Shown here: positions 1 through 5,636 of the stretch, piece after piece | Position numbering within the stretch: position 1 is the first letter of the stretch | How the letters are laid out: each line of letters starts with the position of its first letter | From: UBA2177 sp964487525 | GTDB lineage: Bacteria > Patescibacteriota > Dojkabacteria > SC72 | DNA: 13,976 bases | Assembly (NCBI GenBank): GCA_964487525.1 | Contig: CAZAQC010000017.1 | Coordinates: 1 to 13,976, forward strand | Reading direction: 5' to 3' | Translations under genes and position numbers: made by a program | Notes under the pieces: model-generated | What the model was told of the DNA's origin: nothing | The model's database searches: none | The model's input: only the letters and a program-made list of their open reading frames with translations

Positions 1-477
1 TTTTATAATTTCGTCTTTAGAGAATCCAAGTAATCCCTCTATCTCTTTCTCTCTTTCTTCAATATTTACATATGGTATATCAATCTTATTCAATACAGGT
101 ATTATTTTTAGACCTAGATCTAAAGCTTTTTTAGTATTAGAAATTGTTTGTGCCTGTATTCCTTGACTAGCATCAACAAGTAGAATTGCAGATTCACAAG
201 CAGCTAGAGAACGGGATACCTCATATGAGAAATCTACATGCCCCGGAGTGTCAATTAAATTTAATTGATATCCTTTCCAGTTCATTCTACATGCCTGTAA
301 TTTAATAGTTATCCCTTTTTCCTGTTCTAAGTCTAATCTATCTAATACTCTTTCCTTTCTTTTCTCTCTTGAAAGATCAGTATGAACAGCCTCTAATATT
401 CTATCAGCTAAAGTAGATTTGCCATGGTCTATATGGGCAATTATTGAAAAATTACGAATTTTATTTAAAGAATCCAT
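1..477 (-). CDS. lepA: Elongation factor 4 (LepA), N-terminal part, cut by window edge
   Basis: Translational GTPase that back-translocates or remodels stalled ribosomes; it acts on the 70S ribosome in the cytoplasm. About 159 residues of roughly 600 are visible, and the gene runs off the left edge. Read from the ATG at 477, the GTPase motifs are in order: G1 AHIDHGKST (residues 14-22), switch region EKGITIK (53-59), G3 DTPGH (76-80), G4 NKID (130-133). The text around G1 and switch I (ADRILE, LDRLDLEQEKGIT) is typical of LepA rather than EF-G or EF-Tu. A second in-frame ATG lies three codons upstream at 486. A perfect TATAAT (498-493) sits 6 bases before it, so 486 may be the real start of a leaderless message. 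No Shine-Dalgarno sequence precedes either ATG. It follows a single-pass membrane protein gene with a gap of about 50-60 bases. Identity is secure; only the exact start is open. Confidence 0.95.
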   Translation of the reverse strand, partial: MDSLNKIRNFSIIAHIDHGKSTLADRILEAVHTDLSREKRKERVLDRLDLEQEKGITIKLQACRMNWKGYQLNLIDTPGHVDFSYEVSRSLAACESAILLVDASQGIQAQTISNTKKALDLGLKIIPVLNKIDIPYVNIEEREKEIEGLLGFSKDEIIK

Positions 478-492
478 ATCGTGCATATCGTG
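475..492 (-). repeat. 9-bp tandem duplication carrying two in-frame lepA start codons
   Basis: The 9-base unit CACGATATG occurs twice back to back on the minus strand (492-484 and 483-475). Each copy ends in an in-frame ATG, so lepA has tandem candidate starts at 486 and 477 that differ by three residues (Met-His-Asp). The first copy abuts the TATAAT box. Confidence 0.7.
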
Positions 493-498
493 ATTATA
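493..498 (-). promoter_or_regulatory. Putative -10 box of a leaderless lepA transcript
   Basis: On the minus strand a perfect TATAAT occupies 498-493, followed by CACGAT and then the ATG at 486. With the usual 6-8 base distance from -10 to the transcription start, RNA would begin at or next to that ATG. No good -35 is present: TTGCTA at 525-520 is the best, but its spacer is 21 bases. The box could be chance in AT-rich DNA, but its placement is striking and is matched upstream of alaS. Confidence 0.4.
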
Positions 499-538
499 TC
501 TTAAGGAAAGGGATAATTGTAGCAATACACTGAGAAAT

Positions 539-1099
539 CTATTCTGTTACACTGATGTCCATGTCGAATATCTCCGAAAATTGTACTCCTGAGAGATTCT
601 CTATGGCTAGGAAAACGATAATTTTATCATTAGGTCGAACAGTTATTTCTTGTGTGTAAGTTTGGCCTTTACTATCCTGTATTCTGTATGATTTTGTATC
701 AACCTTCAAAAATATATTGGATCTTGTATTACTAAGTGTTTGTCCAAAGAAGGAAAGAGTTTTATTCTGATCGCTTTTATTCTCTATTTCTAGTATTGGT
801 TTGGAATATGTATCAGAAGCTCTTTTATTTAATGTTACGGAGTATGTAAAGTTCAAATCTTCAAGTTTATTTAGGCTCTCACTAGTAAATATCTCATGTT
901 TTCCTTCAACTAGTGTAACTGCAACTTGATCTTGAGCTGTTACTCCTAAAACATCCAGTTTCTTTAACTGTTTTGTTAATGGAGTTAAATTGATTACAGT
1001 AATAACGGGAAGTATGAATAGCAAAGCTAAAACTCCCAATGCAAATGGTTCTAAAATCTGGGTGAATATTTTTTTAATTTTTTCTTTTCCGTTGAGCAT
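539..1099 (-). CDS. Single-pass membrane protein of unknown function, exported beta-rich domain
   Basis: I do not recognise a family. From the ATG at 1099 the product is 186 residues: a short basic cytoplasmic N-terminus (residues 1-16), one hydrophobic helix (about 17-38), then about 148 residues predicted outside the membrane. That part is rich in Thr, Ser, Asn and alternating hydrophobics, as in a beta-sandwich (for example TQEITVRPNDKIIVFLAIENL). There are no Cys residues and no catalytic motif that I can see. The reading frame continues upstream to a TTG at 1150, which would overlap the preceding gene by 50 bases. I prefer the ATG at 1099 because the upstream gene's TAA stop is separated from it by a single base, the usual arrangement for translational coupling. 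It ends in TAG and lies between a four-helix membrane gene and lepA, probably in the rpsT operon. It could work together with the neighbouring membrane protein. Confidence 0.75.
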   Translation of the reverse strand: MLNGKEKIKKIFTQILEPFALGVLALLFILPVITVINLTPLTKQLKKLDVLGVTAQDQVAVTLVEGKHEIFTSESLNKLEDLNFTYSVTLNKRASDTYSKPILEIENKSDQNKTLSFFGQTLSNTRSNIFLKVDTKSYRIQDSKGQTYTQEITVRPNDKIIVFLAIENLSGVQFSEIFDMDISVTE

Positions 1100-1100
1100 G

Positions 1101-1649
1101 TTAGTAATATCTGTTCTCTTTAGGATATATCTTATCAGTTTCCAATTCAAATGTCCTTATGGTTCCCCATATACAAAGGAGGGAAATAACTCCGGCAAGG
1201 ATACCTATCCAAGAGTATGTATTTCCTTGTAGTGTATGTACTACAACAATACTTGAACATATTGTTAGGAATGCACACCATATGAATATTTGTAAAAAAG
1301 ATGTGTCTTTCTTTGTTATCCATTTAAGAATATTTAACCTTGTTATTTTTACAATTGTTTTTGGATTCTGAAGAGTTGATTGGTATACAGAAGTCTTTGT
1401 TATTAGATATATTGTTGGGAGAGCAAGAAAAAGCAACATTACAAGGTTAGATATGGAATTTACAAACAGGGTAGTAGCACTATCAGAAAAAAGAATTTGT
1501 ATGGAGAATAGTCCTTGTATATTGTTTTCAACAAAGAATTCTAGATCATAGATTATACTTGGAATCATAATACCCAAAAACTTACCAGCAATCATAAATA
1601 TTGCCGGAGTTAGGGATATTTTAAGCGCTCTTCTTAGCAGTTTTGACAT
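1101..1649 (-). CDS. Four-helix integral membrane protein, unknown function
   Basis: A 182-residue protein with four likely membrane helices (about residues 11-33, 65-86, 117-140 and 146-166) and a charged C-terminal tail (ELETDKIYPKENRYY). A longer polar loop between helices 2 and 3 (about 87-116) is basic (KTIVKITRLNILKWITKK), which by the positive-inside rule places it in the cytoplasm together with both ends. I recognise no family; there is no transporter or protease signature. Its start overlaps the 3' end of rpsT by 29 bases, and its stop is one base before the ATG of the next gene, so it is almost certainly co-transcribed with both. No Shine-Dalgarno sequence is visible. The overlap with rpsT suggests translational coupling. 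An unrelated alternative start inside the gene is possible but would remove the first helix. Confidence 0.8.
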   Translation of the reverse strand: MSKLLRRALKISLTPAIFMIAGKFLGIMIPSIIYDLEFFVENNIQGLFSIQILFSDSATTLFVNSISNLVMLLFLALPTIYLITKTSVYQSTLQNPKTIVKITRLNILKWITKKDTSFLQIFIWCAFLTICSSIVVVHTLQGNTYSWIGILAGVISLLCIWGTIRTFELETDKIYPKENRYY

Positions 1650-1917
1650 TATTTTGGGACAGCTTGTTTAATTTTTTTGTAAGACGAGATTTTATTCTAC
1701 TTGCCTTACCCTTCTTTATAACATTTTTTCTGGTAGCTTTGTCAAGAACCTTGTAAACATTCTTTAAATTCTTCTGAGCATCTACTTTTGTGTCCTCATT
1801 TAATAGGGAAGATTGCTTCTTAACAGACTTTTTTATTCTAGTTCTTAATCTGTTATTAAAAACTTTTCTTCTTTTGTTTTGTCTTAAATCTTTGATTGAT
1901 GTTTTTAAATTTGGCAT
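1621..1917 (-). CDS. rpsT: 30S ribosomal protein S20
   Basis: Binds 16S rRNA in the body of the small subunit as a bundle of long helices. The 98-residue product has the S20 pattern: an N-terminal MPNLKTSIKDLRQNKRR, a very basic helical body, and the hallmark C-terminal stretch IKKGKASRIKSRLTKKLNKL, followed by a Lys-rich tail. Length is normal for S20 (about 85-100). It is the first gene of a minus-strand cluster ending in lepA and overlaps the next gene by 29 bases. A good promoter lies just upstream (-35 at 1982-1977, -10 at 1959-1954), giving a leader of about 30 bases without a Shine-Dalgarno sequence. holA and lepA flank rpsT in Bacillus too, which supports the call. Confidence 0.95.
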   Translation of the reverse strand: MPNLKTSIKDLRQNKRRKVFNNRLRTRIKKSVKKQSSLLNEDTKVDAQKNLKNVYKVLDKATRKNVIKKGKASRIKSRLTKKLNKLSQNNVKTAKKSA

Positions 1918-1953
1918 CTGAAACTTTTATAAAAATGATTTTTAAGTCAAGGT

Positions 1954-1982
1954 ATTATATATATTAAATCCTTGTTTGTAAA
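1954..1982 (-). promoter_or_regulatory. Sigma-70-type promoter of the rpsT operon
   Basis: On the minus strand TTTACA (1982-1977) is followed after exactly 17 bases by a perfect TATAAT (1959-1954). The predicted transcription start is near 1947, about 30 bases before the rpsT ATG. A second TTGACT (1950-1945) and a TATAAA (1931-1926) lie closer to the gene but only 13 bases apart, so they are less likely as a pair. The 92-base gap 1918-2009 must also hold the promoter of the divergent plus-strand gene, for which I see only weak matches (TAGACT at 1998-2003, six bases before its ATG). Confidence 0.6.
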
Positions 1983-1984
1983 CA
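1973..1984. repeat. Short inverted repeat over the rpsT -35 region
   Basis: TGTTT and AAACA form a 5-bp inverted repeat separated by two bases (TGTTTGTAAACA). It covers the -35 element of the rpsT promoter and lies between the divergent genes. Its position would suit an operator controlling one or both sides. Such a short palindrome is also common by chance in AT-rich DNA, so this is only a candidate. Confidence 0.2.
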
Positions 1985-2009
1985 TTTATTTTTGTGTTAG
2001 ACTTTTAAT

Positions 2010-2429
2010 ATGAAGGAAAGCAAAAAGTTTAAAGTCATTTTTAGTCTAATACTTGTAACTTTTATTACTGTAGCTACAATCGTGTATATATCTTACAATA
2101 AGCAACCCATTCAAGATGATCAGGAAAATCAAATCATGGGAAGGATGGATACTTCTGGATTTCCTTACATTACAAGTCTTCCACCAGTTGTAGGATATGA
2201 GGGTGTTTTGTATGAATATTCTGTAAAAAGTTTAGATAGTGATACTGATGTAAAAGATTTGTCTTTAGAATATTTAGAGGGACCTTCATGGTTAAAATTT
2301 GAAGGTACAGTCTTAACAGGTACGCCTCCTTTAGGATCGAGTGGATCATACAAAATTGTTTTGAGAGTTTCGGATGGGTATAATACATCTACTCAAGAAA
2401 GTTATATCTTAATAAATGAAAATGATTAA
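2010..2429 (+). CDS. Small membrane-anchored protein with one cadherin-like/He_PIG domain
   Basis: A 139-residue surface protein. Residues 1-7 are cytoplasmic and basic, about 8-28 form a membrane helix with no lipobox or clear cleavage site, and 29-50 are a polar linker. About 52-136 form a single cadherin-like Ig fold of the He_PIG/dystroglycan type: PP at 58-59, YEYSV at 68-72, the typical GPSWLKFEGTVLTGTPP (91-107) and YKIVLRVSDG (114-123). Such domains bind other proteins or sugars and normally occur in long tandem arrays; here one stands alone. It resembles residues 160-262 of the large surface protein encoded at 10318-12375. It starts a two-gene plus-strand unit, divergent from rpsT, and overlaps the next gene by 14 bases. 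An in-frame TAG four codons upstream of the ATG rules out an earlier start. There is no Shine-Dalgarno sequence. The partner is unknown. Confidence 0.8.
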   Translation: MKESKKFKVIFSLILVTFITVATIVYISYNKQPIQDDQENQIMGRMDTSGFPYITSLPPVVGYEGVLYEYSVKSLDSDTDVKDLSLEYLEGPSWLKFEGTVLTGTPPLGSSGSYKIVLRVSDGYNTSTQESYILINEND

Positions 2430-2832
2430 TAGAAAAGTTTTTTATATAGCTGGAGCATTTAGTGTTTTGTTAATATCTTTGACATCGATTCTTCTTATAG
2501 CGAAGAATGTTGTTGGCTTCGATATCCAAGGTATTTCTGAAAGAGATTGTGTTCCATATAATGTTTTTATTCAGAAAGGGGAGAAGGAACATTCAGCAGA
2601 AATAATTTGGTCGACAAAAGCTGAGTGTGTTGGTTTTGTTCAGTATGGAAAAGATAGTTCGAACCTAGATATGGTTTCTATAGATTCAGTAAATAAGAGA
2701 AAATCAAAGAATCATGTTGTTATAGTAGGGCAACTTATGAGTACAGATACATACTATTTTCTTATTAACTCGCAGGAGCAAGCGTACGGAAATAACGGGG
2801 TACCATTAGAATTTGTTTTGGAAAATTTGTAA
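2416..2832 (+). CDS. Small membrane-anchored protein with one fibronectin III-like domain
   Basis: A 138-residue protein: a short basic start, a membrane helix (about residues 8-30), then a single extracellular domain (about 45-136) that looks like a fibronectin type III fold or the N-terminal domain of purple acid phosphatases. Visible signs are the strand pattern AEIIWSTKAECVGFVQYG (61-78), the short strand KNHVVIVGQL (98-107), and the TYYFLINS strand (112-119) typical of the last half of such folds. Two Cys (45 and 71) could form a disulfide outside the cell. No phosphatase metal ligands are present, so an enzyme is unlikely. Its ATG overlaps the end of the preceding gene by 14 bases; another ATG at 2422 is equally possible. 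Overlap implies coupled expression with the cadherin-like protein. It converges on the DUF11 gene with only five bases between the stops. Confidence 0.75.
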   Translation: MKMINRKVFYIAGAFSVLLISLTSILLIAKNVVGFDIQGISERDCVPYNVFIQKGEKEHSAEIIWSTKAECVGFVQYGKDSSNLDMVSIDSVNKRKSKNHVVIVGQLMSTDTYYFLINSQEQAYGNNGVPLEFVLENL

Positions 2833-2837
2833 ATGAT

Positions 2838-4601
2838 TTATTTTTTTCTTTTGAGCTTTTTCATAACCTTAATCTCAAAGTATTTCTTTGGATTAAATAT
2901 TCTCCAAGAAGTTTCTTCTGCTTCTTTGTAAGCTTCGGATTCTACTAACTTTTCTACAATTGTTCTTCCCATTGGTTTTGAGTATATGTACCATCCAATT
3001 ACTAGAGTTATTAATCCTAGTAATACTCTACTTATTACAGAATCAAATATCCCTGTGCTTGGAGTTGTAGGTGTATCCGGTGTTTCTGGGGTCTCAGTAT
3101 CAGGATCATCACAATCTTGAGCAACCTGTATGATAAATTCTGCTCTTAAAGAAGTAGGATCGGCAGGAACTTCAGCTGGAGTCATAATAACTTCGTTCTG
3201 GTTAGATCCTGTTAATGCATTAGCACCTACCTCTGATTGGAATACAATTGCAAGAGATTGTCCAGCACTTACATCCCACCCATCTGTTTTTTGCCATACT
3301 ATCTCTTGTGTATCTCCTACATTTGTAACAGTAACATAGTCAGCATCAGTTACAGAGATTCCGTTGATTTTTGATGAATTTAGTACATACGTAAATCCGA
3401 GAGGTAGTTTGTCTTTAATAGAAGTAACATTTTGACCAGTAGTGATTTTATTTACCACTGTCAAAGTGAATTGTGCAATATTATCAGGAGCAACTCTTTC
3501 GACACATTCAATATTGGATGTTTTTGTTACTTCAAAATTAGATTCTTCTACAATCTCTTCCTCTTCTTCTTCACTATCTATTTTAGGAAAATTGAATGTC
3601 TTTATTACTGAACCGATTACACCATCATCATCCTTAACTTCTGTTGTAACCTCAATGTTTCCATCCAATCCGTCAAGTTGAGAAAAACTCTTTTCTGTAC
3701 TGAAATTATCTATGTTGTATAAATCTTGCTCAAGAATGGTTATTTCTCCTTTGGCTTCATCGATTGTGAATCCATCGTCCATAATTAAATCAGTTAAGGA
3801 GTTCTCATCGAAGGAGAATCTGATGGTTAAATTACTGTCCTCAGATACATTTCCAACACCAAGCCTTATCCTAGAAATTTTGTAAGAATCAGTATCCTTT
3901 CTAATTTGTATATCCATTTCGTTAACATTTGAAGATCCAGCTTGTTCGACCTCTATCAATCTTCTACACAGAGGAGAAATAATTTGCTCTCCATTGGAAT
4001 CTGTTGCTACGGCAGTAATATTCAAAGTAGTGCTACTTAAATCTGTTACTGTTTTCTTTATAGTTAATTTGTCAGGAGATATAACATCAGGTTCTGTATC
4101 CTGATTATTTATCACAAATTTGTGTCCTGAATATTCAGCATCAAACTTAGCTTCGATTGAAACCTCATCATTTGAGGATACTTTTCCGGTTATTATCTTC
4201 CCATCCTTATCCTTTATCGTCATTTCTGAACACCTGCTATCAAGAACGGTCTGCAATTGACAAATTTGATACAGGTCTTGTTTAGTATTGCTATTAAGTA
4301 AATTAATGGATAATTTACTTGTCGAACAGGAAGCTTTGCAGGTTTGATCCCCAGGTACAGTTACTGTTTCAAATATGAATCCTCTTCTTGGGTCACCACA
4401 TTCAGAGACCACGGAGGGATCAATATAGTAACAGGCACATGTAATATTCTCAGATTCTTTTTCCTTTGAAGTATCACCAATTGCATAGAAATATACTGCT
4501 GCTCCTATCAATCCTAGTCCTAATATCCCGGCCAACACAAGTAGTATAGTTGTCCCTCTTTTAGGTTTTCTTGTTGTATTAATTCTCCTGACTTCTTCCA
4601 T
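2838..4601 (-). CDS. Two-pass surface protein with Cys-rich head and DUF11 domain
   Basis: A 587-residue envelope protein. Residues 1-17 are basic and cytoplasmic, and 18-41 form a membrane helix. A Cys-rich segment (55-124, with Cys 55, 57, 68, 88, 92, 114 and 124) is followed by beta-rich repeats without clear family (about 125-340) and an acidic hinge (IDSEEEEEEIVEE, 341-353). A DUF11-type domain follows (about 355-492: FTLTVVNK, DKLPLGFTYV, and the WDVSAGQSLAIVFQSEV strand). A Pro/Thr linker (498-517) leads to a PSTGIFDS motif (514-521), a second helix (about 522-541) and a basic cytoplasmic tail of about 46 residues ending KKLKRKK. DUF11 domains are typical of wall-surface and adhesion proteins. 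The even number of helices and basic ends put both termini inside, with a large loop outside. It has its own promoter and no Shine-Dalgarno sequence, and it converges with the small surface-protein pair. The exact role is unknown. Confidence 0.85.
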   Translation of the reverse strand: MEEVRRINTTRKPKRGTTILLVLAGILGLGLIGAAVYFYAIGDTSKEKESENITCACYYIDPSVVSECGDPRRGFIFETVTVPGDQTCKASCSTSKLSINLLNSNTKQDLYQICQLQTVLDSRCSEMTIKDKDGKIITGKVSSNDEVSIEAKFDAEYSGHKFVINNQDTEPDVISPDKLTIKKTVTDLSSTTLNITAVATDSNGEQIISPLCRRLIEVEQAGSSNVNEMDIQIRKDTDSYKISRIRLGVGNVSEDSNLTIRFSFDENSLTDLIMDDGFTIDEAKGEITILEQDLYNIDNFSTEKSFSQLDGLDGNIEVTTEVKDDDGVIGSVIKTFNFPKIDSEEEEEEIVEESNFEVTKTSNIECVERVAPDNIAQFTLTVVNKITTGQNVTSIKDKLPLGFTYVLNSSKINGISVTDADYVTVTNVGDTQEIVWQKTDGWDVSAGQSLAIVFQSEVGANALTGSNQNEVIMTPAEVPADPTSLRAEFIIQVAQDCDDPDTETPETPDTPTTPSTGIFDSVISRVLLGLITLVIGWYIYSKPMGRTIVEKLVESEAYKEAEETSWRIFNPKKYFEIKVMKKLKRKK

Positions 4602-4631
4602 AAGGGCAGCAAAAATTTATTTTCTTCCTAA

Positions 4632-4660
4632 AGTTTAGTTTAATAATAACCTAGTGTCAA
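4632..4660 (-). promoter_or_regulatory. Sigma-70-type promoter of the DUF11 surface-protein gene
   Basis: On the minus strand a consensus TTGACA (4660-4655) is followed after 17 bases by TAAACT (4637-4632, four of six matches to TATAAT). The predicted start is near 4625, giving a leader of about 24 bases before the ATG at 4601. It lies in the 92-base gap after holA, where I see no hairpin terminator. Confidence 0.6.
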
Positions 4661-4693
4661 CATAAACTGATAGTAAAGAATTGTAAATAAAAT

Positions 4694-5635
4694 TTAGAGA
4701 TATGGACAAATTAATGTGAGCCCAAGGTTCCCATCTATCTTACCTATTTTTATTTGAAAATCTAAATTTGAAAGTTTTGAATAAAGAGTAGTTATTTTTT
4801 CATTGGTATATTTTGAAGCTGATTTCGCTAATGAAGGCATAGTAAACGGAGGAACTTTTAATAGAGATGATATTTCTCTGTAATCCATTTTTTGGTCTAG
4901 TAAATATTTTGTTAACGAAATTAGTCTCAAGTTTCTAGCCAACATAGATAGGGTATAGTTTACGTCAACGAACTGAGAGGATAGTCTATCTAAAATCATC
5001 ATACTTTTTACTTTGTCTCCTTGATTTATAGCATCTATTAAATCCCAAATATCTTTTTCTAAAGTATCTGCAGTTAGAGTCTCTAAGTCATCTTTCTCTA
5101 TTATCTTTTCTTCATTATTTAGTTTGAATTTTTTAATCTCATTACTACATCTTTCAGGATCATAGTTTGTTCTCTCTGCAAGTTCTTTTATTATTGATTG
5201 ATCAATTCTTGCTCCATGTAATTCTAATTCTTTTCTAAGCCATGTAAAAAACGTTCTTTTATTTAACTGGTCAATCTCTTCGATATTGTTACTCTCTTTG
5301 AAGAATTTATAATATTTTGTATTAGATTTAATTTTTTGATCTTCCCAAAATATTACAACATCATCGATATTTTTCTCTTTAAGAATTTTTGTAATCTCAT
5401 CTGTTAGAAGAGATTTCTCTTTGTTTCTGTATATTCTTTTTATGAAGATAATCCTTTTTTTAGCAAAAAGGGTAGGGGAAGATATTGTATCAAAAATGAT
5501 TTTAGGACTAAGAGAATCTGCCTCAAGAATAGATATCCCTATAGATGAATCTTCTTTCTTAATATCCTCTAGATATGAATGTACGGCTTTTAAAGATAGA
5601 TATGGAGAAGTGCCGTGATATAGCTTGTATTTCAC
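4694..5635 (-). CDS. holA: DNA polymerase III delta subunit
   Basis: Clamp-loader subunit that opens the beta sliding clamp so it can be placed on DNA. The 313-residue product has the family's length and layout. The N-terminal nucleotide-binding-like fold (about 1-125) includes PTLFAKKRIIFIKR (54-67), the counterpart of the conserved region that contacts the clamp, and VVIFWED (93-99). The lid follows (about 126-190; FFTWLRKELELHGARID). The C-terminal collar helices (about 191-313) contain DIWDLIDAINQGDKVK (195-210) and the closing IKIGKIDGNLGLTLI (295-309), all characteristic. As expected for delta there is no P-loop. The start is a GTG at 5635, one base after the TAA of the LCP gene, so the two are translationally coupled. 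It is the last gene of the alaS-ruvX-mltG-LCP-holA run. Confidence 0.9.
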   Translation of the reverse strand: MKYKLYHGTSPYLSLKAVHSYLEDIKKEDSSIGISILEADSLSPKIIFDTISSPTLFAKKRIIFIKRIYRNKEKSLLTDEITKILKEKNIDDVVIFWEDQKIKSNTKYYKFFKESNNIEEIDQLNKRTFFTWLRKELELHGARIDQSIIKELAERTNYDPERCSNEIKKFKLNNEEKIIEKDDLETLTADTLEKDIWDLIDAINQGDKVKSMMILDRLSSQFVDVNYTLSMLARNLRLISLTKYLLDQKMDYREISSLLKVPPFTMPSLAKSASKYTNEKITTLYSKLSNLDFQIKIGKIDGNLGLTLICPYL

Positions 5636-5636
5636 A

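Noticed and set aside
1100..1150. Upstream TTG start for the single-pass protein gene, with AAGGA three bases before it
   Set aside because: It would overlap the preceding gene by 50 bases, and the spacing is too short for a Shine-Dalgarno. The ATG at 1099, one base after the upstream stop, keeps the whole helix and fits coupling better.
990..1371. Plus-strand reading frames opposite the two membrane genes
   Set aside because: They are antisense to genes with clear helix patterns and tight overlaps. Their own products have no recognisable domain.
2820..2850. Possible bidirectional terminator between the converging genes
   Set aside because: There is a run of T, but the only palindrome (TAAAT-G-ATTTA) has a one-base loop and no GC pairs, so it cannot form a real hairpin.
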